Part shown: piece by piece, positions 34,722 to 45,712 of the stretch | Position numbering within the stretch: the first letter of the stretch is position 1 | How the letters are laid out: every line of letters begins with the position of its first letter | DNA from: Nitratireductor sp. | GTDB taxonomy: Bacteria > Pseudomonadota > Alphaproteobacteria > Rhizobiales > Rhizobiaceae | Direction of reading: 5' to 3' | Assembly: GCA_020637805.1 (NCBI GenBank) | Contig: JACKJU010000001.1 | Span: 310,001-374,000, forward strand | Length of the DNA: 64,000 bases | Made by a program: the position numbers and the translations under genes | The notes under the pieces: model-generated | Databases searched by the model: none | What the model saw: the letters and a program-made list of their open reading frames with translations, nothing else | Told to the model about the DNA's origin: nothing

Positions 34722-35807
34722 TCAGAGGCCGGCCAATTGTTCGCGCAGTGCCCATTTGCGGATTGACGGAGCAACGCCTCTTGCATTGACCGACGCAGGC
34801 TTTTCAGCGCTCGCTGTCAGGCGGGCATGCTTCTCGATCTCTTCCACCGTGCCGATATCAATCTCGGTACCGGCAAGAATGATGAAGCCTTCGCGCAATT
34901 CAGGCGTGAGGCGTATCTTGCCCCTTCCATTCTTCGGCGATGCCCCAGAAGCCGCAACCACCGGCCTTTTCGGTTCCTGGAGAGCGGCAGAGCGGGCCGG
35001 TTTTGGCGGCGCGAGATCCGCCACAAGCTGTTCACGGGAATCGGGTTCACCGATAGCCGGTCCCGGTTTGAGATGAACGATGCGGTATCCGCCTTCGCGT
35101 AGACGGTCGATAAGCAGCGGCAGGGCATTCGCCGTGCGGCGGTGGATGTCATGCATGAGGATGATGCCCCTGCCCTGCTTTTCAAGAATTCCCATAACCC
35201 GGTCGACTATCCGTTCGGGTTCAACACGTTTCCAGTCGAGACTGTCAATATTCGCACCGATCCGGATCAGTCCGTGCTGGCGCAGCACCGAATCTGTCCT
35301 GCCGTTGCGCGCAAGATAGGGATACCGAAAGAACGGCACCCTGACCTCTCGCGAAGCGTTGCCGTAGGCTGCCTTCTCGACCATTGCGATACCATCTTCG
35401 ACGTAATGTTCGGCTTCGGCACTCGAATATGCCGTCAGCCTTTCATGGTCATGGGTATGGTGGCCAAGCGTGTGGCCCTCGCGCACGATCCGGCGCGCAA
35501 TCGCCGAGTGGGCCCGCGCCATCTTGCCTACACTGAAGAAGGTGGCCTTCAGGCAGTTCTCTTTCAAAGTGTCGAGAATTGTTTCCGTCGAGCCCGGAAC
35601 AGGCCCATCATCGAAGGTGAGGACAACCTCGCGGTCGCGCAGGCCGAGGCTGCTCTCACGCCCTGCGACAGCAGTGACCCGTGACGGGTCGAGTACGATT
35701 GTACGGGAGATTCCATTTCCGGCGCAGGAAGTTACTCCCGCACGCACCGGCGAATGAAACAAGACCAAGGTGGTGAGGCCCAGAAGAGCCGGCAACAAAA
35801 TACGCAT
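34722..35807 (-). CDS. Polysaccharide deacetylase family protein
   Basis: A 361-residue exported protein with a signal peptide ending near HSPVRA and a NodB-homology domain: TFDDGP, HTLGHHTHDHE (zinc His pair), RYPYLAR and the ILMHDIHRRTA motif. CE4 enzymes de-N-acetylate chitin-like or peptidoglycan glycans. The C-terminal ~100 residues (after GYRIVHLKPG) are an extra basic region. The gene is convergent with the purine lipoprotein gene. Confidence 0.9.
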   Translation of the reverse strand: MRILLPALLGLTTLVLFHSPVRAGVTSCAGNGISRTIVLDPSRVTAVAGRESSLGLRDREVVLTFDDGPVPGSTETILDTLKENCLKATFFSVGKMARAHSAIARRIVREGHTLGHHTHDHERLTAYSSAEAEHYVEDGIAMVEKAAYGNASREVRVPFFRYPYLARNGRTDSVLRQHGLIRIGANIDSLDWKRVEPERIVDRVMGILEKQGRGIILMHDIHRRTANALPLLIDRLREGGYRIVHLKPGPAIGEPDSREQLVADLAPPKPARSAALQEPKRPVVAASGASPKNGRGKIRLTPELREGFIILAGTEIDIGTVEEIEKHARLTASAEKPASVNARGVAPSIRKWALREQLAGL

Positions 35808-35964
35808 ATACCTGAACCCGCGACGCAGTACTAAAGCGGAGTGCCCTTCCGGACCTTGGGAGGGAAAATAGCAGTCAGGTTTTAACGCGAGCTAAAGTCT
35901 TGGTTAACGGCCAGTAAAGACCGGAGGTTTTGCCTCCGGTCCCCTGTTGCGATTGCAGCATTGT

Positions 35965-36204
35965 TCAGTCCAGGAACCCGCGAGCAAGCTCGGACCGGCG
36001 TTCATCGGAAGAAATGCCGACATCTGCCAGCAGCCTTGGATCTAGATCGGCAAGCGCCCGGCGGCTGCGGTTCTTGGCAAAGCGGCCGTCCAGCCACACC
36101 ACCAGCCGGTAGATCATAGCCGGAAGGCGCTCGCGGCGAATGTTGTCCAGATTCTGGCCGCGGCCAGTCAGGAGATCGAAATGGTCGATGCGATCAATTG
36201 CCAT
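35965..36204 (-). CDS. DUF1127 domain protein
   Basis: A 79-residue basic protein whose C-terminus carries the DUF1127 (YjiS-like) motif: NRSRRALADLDPRLLADVGIS followed by acidic and basic residues. Small DUF1127 proteins in rhizobia affect RNA turnover and phosphate or carbon metabolism. ATG 36204 follows GGAGGG. It is divergent from the MocR gene, with only ~85 bp between starts, and is a likely target of that regulator. Confidence 0.88.
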   Translation of the reverse strand: MAIDRIDHFDLLTGRGQNLDNIRRERLPAMIYRLVVWLDGRFAKNRSRRALADLDPRLLADVGISSDERRSELARGFLD

Positions 36205-36246
36205 GATTGTATCCCTCCAGGCTATATTGTTGCGTTGATTGTACCT

Positions 36247-36281
36247 ATTGATTGACACGGGCCGGACAATCAATGTAAACA
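36247..36281 (+). promoter_or_regulatory. mocR promoter and overlapping inverted repeat
   Basis: A TTGACA −35 (36252–36257) lies 18 bp before TAAACA (36276–36281), leaving only about 8 bp to the ATG at 36290. The inverted repeat ATTGATTG (36247–36254) with CAATCAAT (36267–36274) covers the −35 and spacer, a plausible operator for the regulator itself. The transcription start would fall within or next to the start codon. Confidence 0.5.
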
Positions 36282-36289
36282 TTGTATCC

Positions 36290-37729
36290 ATGACACGATT
36301 ACAAGACGACTATCTGCCCCAAATCGGTGATGGCAACAGGCCGCTGTACATACGGATTGCCGATGCCATAGAACGCGACATAGACACCGGAGCACTGCCT
36401 TCCGGCAGTCGATTGCCGCCGATGCGAAACCTGGCTTTCGATATCGGGGTAACAATCGGAACAATTTCACGCGCATACAATCTGATTGCAGATCGCGGAC
36501 TTGTTGCCGGTGAAGTCGGTCGGGGAACCTATGTCCTGGCGCGTAACAATGGGAACCATCCCGGTGACAATGCCCAGTCGGGACTTCTGCCGCCGCCATT
36601 CCGCAGCCTCGACATCACCGAAGGGCTGACGGCACCGCTGAACCTCGACACGACTTCCGCAATCCATGTCGGGCAGGACGAGATCATTCGCCTGCAGTTC
36701 AACGCGATTGCGGAATCGATGCCCCATATCATGGTGGACTACGTTCACGGTGTGCCGGACAGCTGGAAGGAAGCAGGTGCGATGCTGCTCTCTGCCAACG
36801 GCTTCAAGCCCTCCCCCGACACCATGGCGGCGACCAATGGTGCCCATGCCGGGATCATGGCGATCATCATGACCGTGACCTCGCCGGGCGACCGTATCGT
36901 ATTCGAGACGACAACTTATTCGTCTGTCGCCCGAAGTGCAGCCCTTGCCGGCAGGCGGATCATCGAAACCCCGATTGACGAGCATGGACTGATCCCTGAG
37001 GAGTTCGAGAAACTTTGCGCGCGCCAGCATCCGCGTCTGCTCTACCTGATGCCGTCATTGCACAATCCGACATTGGCGCACCTGCCCGCCAGACGCAGGG
37101 AGCAGCTTGCCGAGATCTGCCGCAGGTACAATGTGTGGATTCTGGAAGATGCGGTTTACGCCCCGCTTTCCGACGACACCGATATTCCAATCGCCGCGCT
37201 ATGCCCCGAACTGACTTTCCATGTCGGCAGCCTGTCCAAGACTGTCTCCAGCGCGTTGCGCGCGGGATGGGTATCGTGTCCACAGGGATATGCAACGCGG
37301 ATCCAGACGGCACATCGCATGTTCTCCGGCGGCGGCTCGTGGCCGATGAAGGAACTTGCAAGCCAGCTCATTCTCTCGGGCGAAACTGCCTCCATCCTGC
37401 GAAACGTGAAGGATGCCATTCGCAGCCGGACGCGGATGCTGGAAGAAGAACTGCAAGGCTACAGCATCACCACCAGCCCGCACTGCCCGTTCGCATGGCT
37501 CAAACTGCCAGAGCCATGGCTCTCGGGAACGTTCAGAAGCGCGTTGCTGGAGCGTGGCATGATGGTCTCCCACGAAGACGACTTCAAACCGGCACGCTCA
37601 GAACTCACACTTCACGCAGTGCGGATTGCGTTCTCGTCGCCACGCAGCAACAACCGTCTGAAACAGGCCTTCAGCGAGATCCGTGACCTGCTGGAAAGCG
37701 GCATGGCAGGGCATGCCGCGATAACCTGA
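36290..37729 (+). CDS. MocR/GntR-family transcriptional regulator with aminotransferase-like domain
   Basis: A 479-residue PdxR/MocR protein: winged-helix DNA-binding domain (residues ~15–80; IRIADAIERDIDTGALPSGS, RLPPMRNLAFDIGVT, ISRAYNLIADRG) followed by a fold-type I aminotransferase domain with PLP Lys in VGSLSKTVSSALRAGW and the Arg-binding HAVRIAFSS end. It should bind PLP and sense an amine or B6 vitamer. Adjacent genes do not reveal the target beyond DUF1127. Confidence 0.92.
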   Translation: MTRLQDDYLPQIGDGNRPLYIRIADAIERDIDTGALPSGSRLPPMRNLAFDIGVTIGTISRAYNLIADRGLVAGEVGRGTYVLARNNGNHPGDNAQSGLLPPPFRSLDITEGLTAPLNLDTTSAIHVGQDEIIRLQFNAIAESMPHIMVDYVHGVPDSWKEAGAMLLSANGFKPSPDTMAATNGAHAGIMAIIMTVTSPGDRIVFETTTYSSVARSAALAGRRIIETPIDEHGLIPEEFEKLCARQHPRLLYLMPSLHNPTLAHLPARRREQLAEICRRYNVWILEDAVYAPLSDDTDIPIAALCPELTFHVGSLSKTVSSALRAGWVSCPQGYATRIQTAHRMFSGGGSWPMKELASQLILSGETASILRNVKDAIRSRTRMLEEELQGYSITTSPHCPFAWLKLPEPWLSGTFRSALLERGMMVSHEDDFKPARSELTLHAVRIAFSSPRSNNRLKQAFSEIRDLLESGMAGHAAIT

Positions 37730-37903
37730 CGGGCAGCCATCCTGCCGTTTCGCCGGATCAGCCCGGAATTGACGCCAATGCAGGTGTAAAATCCTGCGGA
37801 TGGCTTCACTATGCCATACACATGCCGCACGGAATTGGGTAACAAGGGCACAAGCGGTTGCAGGTTCAATCCTGCCATTTCCTCCCACTCGCGAAACGGC
37901 GTC

Positions 37904-40129
<2,226 letters not shown>

Positions 40130-40256
40130 GGCGCAATACCGCAACTTGTGTACCTGTCTCCTTCAAGGTTGAGGGCAAACAGGATTTGAATTCGGATGGC
40201 GTTCTCCATAGATTGTGGGGATGCAGCCCAATTGATTCTCCAGGAGCAAGACGCAA

Positions 40257-40490
40257 ATGCCAATGAGTGCAGGCGAAATCGAGAAGATGATCCGCAAGGC
40301 GATTCCCGATGCCAAGGTCACCATTCGCGACCTTGCGGGCGACGGAGATCATTATGCTGCCGAAGTTGTATCCGAGAGTTTTCGAGGCAAGTCGCGCGTC
40401 CAGCAACATCAAATGGTCTACAAGGCCCTTGAAGGAAACATGGGCGGCGTACTGCATGCGCTTGCCCTGCAAACCAGCGCTCCCGAATAG
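40257..40490 (+). CDS. bolA: BolA/IbaG family protein
   Basis: A 77-residue BolA-fold protein with IEKMIRKAIPDAKVTIRDL and the C-terminal helix MVYKALEGNMGGVLHALAL. BolA proteins bind [2Fe-2S] clusters with CGFS glutaredoxins through a conserved His (QQHQMVY). grxD lies two genes downstream, matching this pairing. Start at 40257 with AGGAG about 11 nt upstream; the second ATG is two codons later. Confidence 0.92.
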   Translation: MPMSAGEIEKMIRKAIPDAKVTIRDLAGDGDHYAAEVVSESFRGKSRVQQHQMVYKALEGNMGGVLHALALQTSAPE

Positions 40491-40515
40491 GTGAGCCAAC
40501 CAAAGCGGCGGAACA

Positions 40516-40668
40516 ATGAACGGACAAAGAGCAACCCATCCGCAGACCAGCGGATTGGAGAAGATTCCACAGATACTCACGCGTCCCTTGTGGAAGGACA
40601 CGGTCGTCTGGGCCGGGATTCTCTCAGCAGGTTTCTGGGGATCGATACTCTACCTGCTGTTTTTCTAG
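40516..40668 (+). CDS. 50-residue single-span membrane protein between bolA and grxD
   Basis: A short plus-strand frame encodes a 50-residue peptide: a soluble N-terminus (MNGQRATHPQTSGLEKIPQI), Trp/Lys flanking residues and one membrane span (VVWAGILSAGFWGSILYLLF) before the stop. GGCGGAAC precedes the ATG. It replaces the longer out-of-phase frame here. No named family is recognised; position in the bolA–grxD block suggests a role in Fe-S handling, but that is inference only. Confidence 0.65.
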   Translation: MNGQRATHPQTSGLEKIPQILTRPLWKDTVVWAGILSAGFWGSILYLLFF

Positions 40669-40914
40669 CCCCAGCACTGCTGAACATCGACAGGGACGGC
40701 GTCCGGTGTCTCTGTGCCAAGTGGCCGCTTACGCGCCCTCTTGACGATGACTGCGGCAAAGCCAATATTCGGGGCACGCGCCGAAATGGCATGATTGCGT
40801 ATCCGGTCTTGCTGCGGCAGGCCGATCAAAACGCTGTGAATTCGGCTTCTGAAGGACACTTTCCATGCACACCCAAGGGTGGCATGGTGAAAAGGAAAGA
40901 GACAGGAACTCGCC

Positions 40915-41256
40915 ATGACCAATGCACATGAATTCATAGACGAAGCGGTGAAGAACAACGATGTCGTTCTGTTCATGAAAGGAACCGCCGATTTTCCGCA
41001 ATGCGGTTTCTCGGGTCAGGTGGTGCAGATTCTCAATTATTTGGGAGTCGACTTCAAGGATGTGAACGTGCTTGCCGATGACGACGTTCGGCAGGGTATC
41101 AAGGACTATACCCAGTGGCCAACAATTCCCCAGCTCTATGTGAAGGGCGTATTCCTTGGCGGTGCCGACATCGTGCGCGAAATGTTCCAGCAGGGCGAAC
41201 TGCAGCAGCATTTCTCGGCCTCCGGCGTGCCGACCAACGGCAAGACGCTGGCATAA
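40915..41256 (+). CDS. grxD: Monothiol CGFS glutaredoxin Grx4
   Basis: A 113-residue monothiol glutaredoxin that handles [2Fe-2S] clusters with glutathione and BolA. The active site is FPQCGFSGQ, with WPTIPQLYVKGVFLGGADI in the thioredoxin fold cis-Pro region. It is the end of the purL–bolA–grxD block; a strong terminator follows at 41287–41315. Confidence 0.95.
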   Translation: MTNAHEFIDEAVKNNDVVLFMKGTADFPQCGFSGQVVQILNYLGVDFKDVNVLADDDVRQGIKDYTQWPTIPQLYVKGVFLGGADIVREMFQQGELQQHFSASGVPTNGKTLA

Positions 41257-41286
41257 CGCTTCGGCATTCTTACTAGAATGACAAAA

Positions 41287-41315
41287 CCCCACCGGTTAGC
41301 GCCGGTGGGGTTTTT
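41287..41315 (+). terminator. Intrinsic terminator after grxD
   Basis: CCCCACCGG (41287–41295) pairs with CCGGTGGGG (41302–41310), followed by TTTTT. Confidence 0.8.
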
Positions 41316-41370
41316 CGTTTTCTCTGGAGGAAGGCGATTTGCCACCAGTGCAAACCTCCATCCAATGCAA

Positions 41371-43170
41371 TCATTCCGCTTCGGCGGCCAGGATCTGCGT
41401 GATGTTGCGGATCGTGGCGCGGCGATTGGCGCGTTCGGCTCCAAGCGTGTCTACCTTGAGGTATTCCTCGCCATAGCCCTGGGTGACCAGGTTTTCCGGC
41501 GGGATACCATAGGCTTCGACAAGAATCCGGGCCACGGCCTCTGCACGGCGGTCGGAAAGCGTGAGGTTTGAAATCTCGTCGCCGACCGCGTCCGTGTGAC
41601 CCTCTACCAGGAACACGGCTGACGGGTTTTCATCGACCACGTCGAGTATCGCGCCTGCAACATCGCCGAGGAGCCTCACCTGGTCCTCGGTCACGAATGC
41701 ACTCCCGCTGTCGAAATTGACCGTATCAAGGTCAACCCGGCGGACCATGTCGCGCACATCGCGGTTTTCGCGGATCTGGCGCAGCGAGTAGCGCTCAGGC
41801 GGCACATAGACCGGCTCTGCCTCGAAAGTATCGCGGAAAAGACGCCTGTCTGCCTGCCGGGCAGACACCACGTAGCGATCGCGCGGAATGTCGACCCTGT
41901 AGCGCGGCACGTCGATCCGTACCGGTGCGCGCCTGTCGTTGCGTTCGCCAAAGAGCACATAGCGTGTGCCATCGCTCCCGATCTTCACGCGGCGCAGAAT
42001 GTATCCACCCGGATCGCGAATGGTGACGATCTGGGAACCGTCGCGGCGGTAGATGGTCTCGCGCGTATTGCCGTTTCGCAATTGCTCGGTTTCAACGCGT
42101 GAACCACGATCCCGGAACAGGGCGTTTTCATCCTTGCGCACGTAGTAGCGGCCATCGCGCTCGACCACGATACGGTCGCCCTCGTCAGCCGTTACACGTC
42201 CGCCAAGCTGCGGAATGAGTGCACCGATCGCCACACCCACGGCTGCCGCGCCAAGCAGTTCGGCCCGGTTGTCGCGAGCCTTCTCACGGCGTTTCTTTTC
42301 CGCCTGTTTGAGCTTGCGGCGGTCGTCTGCGCTGGCATCCTTGGAAATCACGGCCACGGGCTCGCGCTCGGCTTCCCTGATCTGGTCGGCGACCGGAGCA
42401 TTGACCACGTCGGCGGGCTTGGCAGCATCCTTCGACACGGTCGCCGGTTTGGCGAGTTCCTTTTCAGCTTCGGCTTTGGTCTGCTGGCCAGGATCGGGCG
42501 TCACCGGCGCCTCAGCCGTGCCTTCGCTTGTGGCAGCATCAGCCGGTGCGGCGCCGCCCGCCCGCTTCTTCAGTTGCAGGTCCTTGAATTTGCGGACCTT
42601 TCCGGTTTCCTGACCATTGGCATCTTGTGCTCCGGCGCCCTGCGCAGCATCCCTCTGTTTCTTCAACTGCTTGTTCATGCCCTTGGCATCAGCAGCGTCG
42701 CGTTGCTTCTTCAACTTGCGCGTATCAACCGGAGGCACAGTCTCGGCCGCTGGCGCAGATTCGGCAGCCGGCTGTTCTGCGACCGGTGCAGAAGCTGCAC
42801 TGGAACCATTTTTCATCTTCAATTTGCGCGGGCGCTCCGTTGGCGCTTCGACTGCTTGCGGGGCGGCGTTTTCGGCACCACTGGCAGGCTGTTCGGCCTG
42901 CTGCACCTGTTGCGCGGCATTCCGATCCGCCTTTTTCTTCTTCTTGCCCTCGGCCCGCTGCTCATCCTGCGCCTGCTCGGCCTTCTTCAACGCCTTCTTC
43001 TTGAGTTTCTTGAGAAGTTTTTCGTCGGTTACCGTCTGCGCCTGCGCAAGCAGAACAGGTTCGCTGTTCCTCTGGACCGAATTCCAGCTTCCGCCATCCA
43101 GAGTGGAGGCGTTGGCCTGGATCGACAGGGCCGCGATGGCCGCGGTCGTCATGAGAATTCCTGTTTTCAT
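41371..43170 (-). CDS. OmpA-family envelope protein with Lys/Ala-rich repeats
   Basis: A 599-residue exported protein. Residues 1–24 are a signal peptide (MKTGILMTTAAIAALSIQANA). A Lys/Ala/Gln/Pro-rich region (~60–260) contains repeated short basic units (RKLKMKNG, RKLKKQRDAAD, QLKKQRDAAQ, LQLKKRAGG). A mid part includes YYVRKDENALFRDRG and RYVLFGERNDRR. The C-terminus is an OmpA peptidoglycan-binding domain (VNFDSGSAFV, LVEGHTDAVGDE, LSDRRAEAVARIL, GYGEEYL). It probably tethers outer envelope to wall. ATG 43170 has GAGGAG. Confidence 0.85.
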   Translation of the reverse strand: MKTGILMTTAAIAALSIQANASTLDGGSWNSVQRNSEPVLLAQAQTVTDEKLLKKLKKKALKKAEQAQDEQRAEGKKKKKADRNAAQQVQQAEQPASGAENAAPQAVEAPTERPRKLKMKNGSSAASAPVAEQPAAESAPAAETVPPVDTRKLKKQRDAADAKGMNKQLKKQRDAAQGAGAQDANGQETGKVRKFKDLQLKKRAGGAAPADAATSEGTAEAPVTPDPGQQTKAEAEKELAKPATVSKDAAKPADVVNAPVADQIREAEREPVAVISKDASADDRRKLKQAEKKRREKARDNRAELLGAAAVGVAIGALIPQLGGRVTADEGDRIVVERDGRYYVRKDENALFRDRGSRVETEQLRNGNTRETIYRRDGSQIVTIRDPGGYILRRVKIGSDGTRYVLFGERNDRRAPVRIDVPRYRVDIPRDRYVVSARQADRRLFRDTFEAEPVYVPPERYSLRQIRENRDVRDMVRRVDLDTVNFDSGSAFVTEDQVRLLGDVAGAILDVVDENPSAVFLVEGHTDAVGDEISNLTLSDRRAEAVARILVEAYGIPPENLVTQGYGEEYLKVDTLGAERANRRATIRNITQILAAEAE

Positions 43171-43492
43171 TATTTCTCCTCGTATCGGCTTGATGCCGAA
43201 CTTGTTGAGCCTATGCCTCTTTTTGGCATGCGCTTTGTCGACAACGCCCGTGATCGCATTCCGGTTCCGGTGAATTCCGGATACCCTGCCAACCGGCAAG
43301 GTCCCCACGCGGAATATGCAACGGCTTCAACCTATGTCTTGATTCCGGCTTTCTTGGGACTGATCCACCTTTTGGCTACATTTGCGGGTTAGATGTTCCC
43401 GTCAAATGCTTCCGGGGCACATGTCTGCCGATATGGTAAGAGAGCCTTGGACGGTGGCGAAAATCGATTCGATGATCTAGACTGGGCCGCAT
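43171..43492. other. Divergent intergenic region
   Basis: No gene. It holds the promoters of the OmpA-family gene (minus) and the lipoprotein gene (plus). A GATTC (GANTC) lies at about 43466. I see no repeat or riboswitch. Confidence 0.4.
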
Positions 43493-44851
43493 ATGGCTAC
43501 CGTAGTGTCAAACGCGAATGAAAGAGCGGACTACGTGACTCCCCCTTCCCATTCCTTCAGGCCCCAACGCATCAGACGCGTTGCCGTCATTGTTGCCGCG
43601 GCAGTTCTGGCGGGATCGCTTGGCGGATGCATGTCGTCGCCCTCCCCGACTGCCAGCGTGTTCGATGAATTCAGGGACACGCAGGACAGCAGCTCCGAAA
43701 GACAGCAGGCTAATGCAGCCGCTCCCGGCAACGTCATGGATGCCGGACCGGTTTCGCAGTCGGCTCTTGCGCCGGTCGATACCGGCCAGAGCGCCGACCC
43801 CGCTGCAGTACCATCGGAAATGACCGCGGCAGACGCGAATGCCTCCCAGGATGGCAGTGAGTATCCCGGCGTAGCTGCCTTGCCTGCGCCCGCCATACAG
43901 CTTGGAAATTCCAACGATGGCGAAGTCCTTGCCTATGCGCAGCCCGCCCAGCCGCTGACACCAGACCTGGAGTCCGCGTCCACGGAAGAGCCCAACCCCA
44001 ATTCATCGCCTGTGGTGCTTGGTACCGACCTGTCCCCCGCTGCCATCGCCCCGAACGACGTAACTGTTGCAGGTGCACCGCTTTCGGGAACACCTTCCCA
44101 ATCAATCGAAATCGCCTCTCTTTCAACTCCCGGGCTTCCGGGGGCGGCTGCGGATGCGAATGGTGACGCGGTCAGCGGCCTTACCGGCAATGCGCCACAG
44201 ATGAATCCCGACGAGTTCTTTGCCCGGCAGAGAATCTCGGAACTCTTCACCCGCATCGATCACGGAAAATGCCGCGGCGGCTTCGGTCCGAAGCCGAAGA
44301 AAATCAACGCAATGCGCGTGACACCCGGCGACCCCTATTATATCGAAATCCGCATGCGCCAGACGCCCTTGATGCCGGTAGGCCACACCTATGTGGCTTA
44401 TGGCGACCTTGGCCCGGACGGAAATCCGATCAACGAAAACCTGATCATGCTGGCGCCCTATGGCGGATATGCCGGTGCGGCGCTCGCTTCCGGGGTGCCG
44501 ATGCCCGGCGTCCTGAAACCTCACCGTGACGACTGCAGGATCCGTCCCGAAGCCGCATACCGCGTTTCGCTGACGGCGCAGAAGTACGAGCAGCTTCTTC
44601 GGGCTGTCAAAAAGGCCAAGGACCAGGTTCCGCAATATCTGCTGTTCACGCAGAACTGCAATCACTTCGCTTCCAGGATTGCCTCGAGCGTCGGCATCAA
44701 ACCGCCAGCCAATATCTATGTGCCGGCGCTTTCCTATATCTACGACATCATTGAAGCCAACGAAGGCTACAAGGTCACCGACCGGTTCTACGACCCGAAG
44801 AGCCTAAGCAAATTTCCAGCTGTCCCAGGCAAAGCTTCCGTACTGCGTTGA
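43493..44851 (+). CDS. Lipoprotein with possible permuted papain-like C-terminal domain
   Basis: A 452-residue protein. An N-terminal cytosolic stretch is followed by a lipobox (AAAVLAGSLGGCMSS, Cys near 47), then ~200 residues of Ala/Pro/Ser/Asp-rich linker, and a C-terminal globular domain (~245–452). The latter has PVGHTYVAYGDLG and TQNCNHFASRIASSVG, in the His-before-Cys order and NCNHF form of permuted papain-like (PPPDE/DeSI-type) folds. Catalytic activity is a prediction only. It overlaps the convergent dioxygenase gene by 48 nt. Confidence 0.75.
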   Translation: MATVVSNANERADYVTPPSHSFRPQRIRRVAVIVAAAVLAGSLGGCMSSPSPTASVFDEFRDTQDSSSERQQANAAAPGNVMDAGPVSQSALAPVDTGQSADPAAVPSEMTAADANASQDGSEYPGVAALPAPAIQLGNSNDGEVLAYAQPAQPLTPDLESASTEEPNPNSSPVVLGTDLSPAAIAPNDVTVAGAPLSGTPSQSIEIASLSTPGLPGAAADANGDAVSGLTGNAPQMNPDEFFARQRISELFTRIDHGKCRGGFGPKPKKINAMRVTPGDPYYIEIRMRQTPLMPVGHTYVAYGDLGPDGNPINENLIMLAPYGGYAGAALASGVPMPGVLKPHRDDCRIRPEAAYRVSLTAQKYEQLLRAVKKAKDQVPQYLLFTQNCNHFASRIASSVGIKPPANIYVPALSYIYDIIEANEGYKVTDRFYDPKSLSKFPAVPGKASVLR

Positions 44852-45598
44852 ATCGTGAATGCGCTCTGCAACAGGGGTTTCTCCCCCTGCGCCGTAGGCG
44901 AAGAACAACGGCATGAGATGTTCGTCGGTGGGGTGGTTTTCGCGAACGAATGGTGCCTCGCTGGACCAGTCAAGAATCGCTTCCCGGTCGCCCTCGGCGA
45001 ACTTTTCTGCGAACCAGCTGGTAAATGCCTCTACCTTGTTGGGCATCTGAGGATCACCGGCCTTGCCGAACCGCATAAGGCCGAATATCTCGCGCAGATT
45101 GTGCGTGATGTGGCCTGAACCAACCAGCAGAACTTCCCTTTCACGCAGGGGCGCAAGCGCCTGACCAAGGGCATAGTGATAGCGGGCATCGCGTGACGGA
45201 TCGATGGACAGCTGGACAATGGGAATATCCGCCTCGGGAAAGGCGAGTTTCATTGTCGTCCAGGTACCGTGATCGTACCCACGTTCAGGCGCGACCCGCG
45301 GATTGAAACCTGCCCCGGCAAGAAGTTCTGCGACCTCTGCAGCCAATTCCGGTTCTCCGGGAGCCGGATAGACCATCTCGTAGAGTTCGGGGGCAAAGCC
45401 GCCAAAGTCATAGATCATTCCAGGCGCCGGATCAGTCACGACGACTGGTCCGTTCGTCTCGAAATGCGCCGAGACGATCACGATGGCCCTTGGCCGTCCT
45501 GTGAAGTCCGACAGATGTTCAAGAAAATCCTTTGCCTGCGATGGTTCTGTCACGACGTTCGGACCGCCGTGAGAAATGAATACCGATGGCATGGTCAT
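44804..45598 (-). CDS. DODA-type extradiol dioxygenase homologue
   Basis: A 264-residue LigB-superfamily protein of the YgiD/DODA type: VFISHGGPNVVTE, AHFETNGPVV, ERGYDHGTW, GSGHITHNL and NHPTDEHLMPLF supply the metal His/Glu. Substrate is probably a catechol or related phenol. It is not in an aromatic catabolic cluster. Its 3' end overlaps the lipoprotein gene by 48 nt. Confidence 0.9.
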   Translation of the reverse strand: MTMPSVFISHGGPNVVTEPSQAKDFLEHLSDFTGRPRAIVIVSAHFETNGPVVVTDPAPGMIYDFGGFAPELYEMVYPAPGEPELAAEVAELLAGAGFNPRVAPERGYDHGTWTTMKLAFPEADIPIVQLSIDPSRDARYHYALGQALAPLREREVLLVGSGHITHNLREIFGLMRFGKAGDPQMPNKVEAFTSWFAEKFAEGDREAILDWSSEAPFVRENHPTDEHLMPLFFAYGAGGETPVAERIHDSTQYGSFAWDSWKFA

Positions 45599-45712
45599 TG
45601 CAGAAACTCCTGCTTGGATGCGCTATGGGCGTAATCTGGTACCCGGCATCGTTCACCGCAAGATGCAATTCCTTTACGCATCGTTCACCGGTGGCAGCGG
45701 TTCGCAGTGCGG

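Noticed and set aside
37835..37880. tRNA-like T-arm (GCAGGTTCAATCCTGC) before purL
   Set aside because: The loop is 6 nt instead of 7, and no matching acceptor or anticodon arm can be built upstream, so it is a simple hairpin.
40491..40931. 146-codon plus-strand frame between bolA and grxD
   Set aside because: Composition is random-looking and it overlaps grxD; the 50-residue frame at 40516–40668 is the better candidate.
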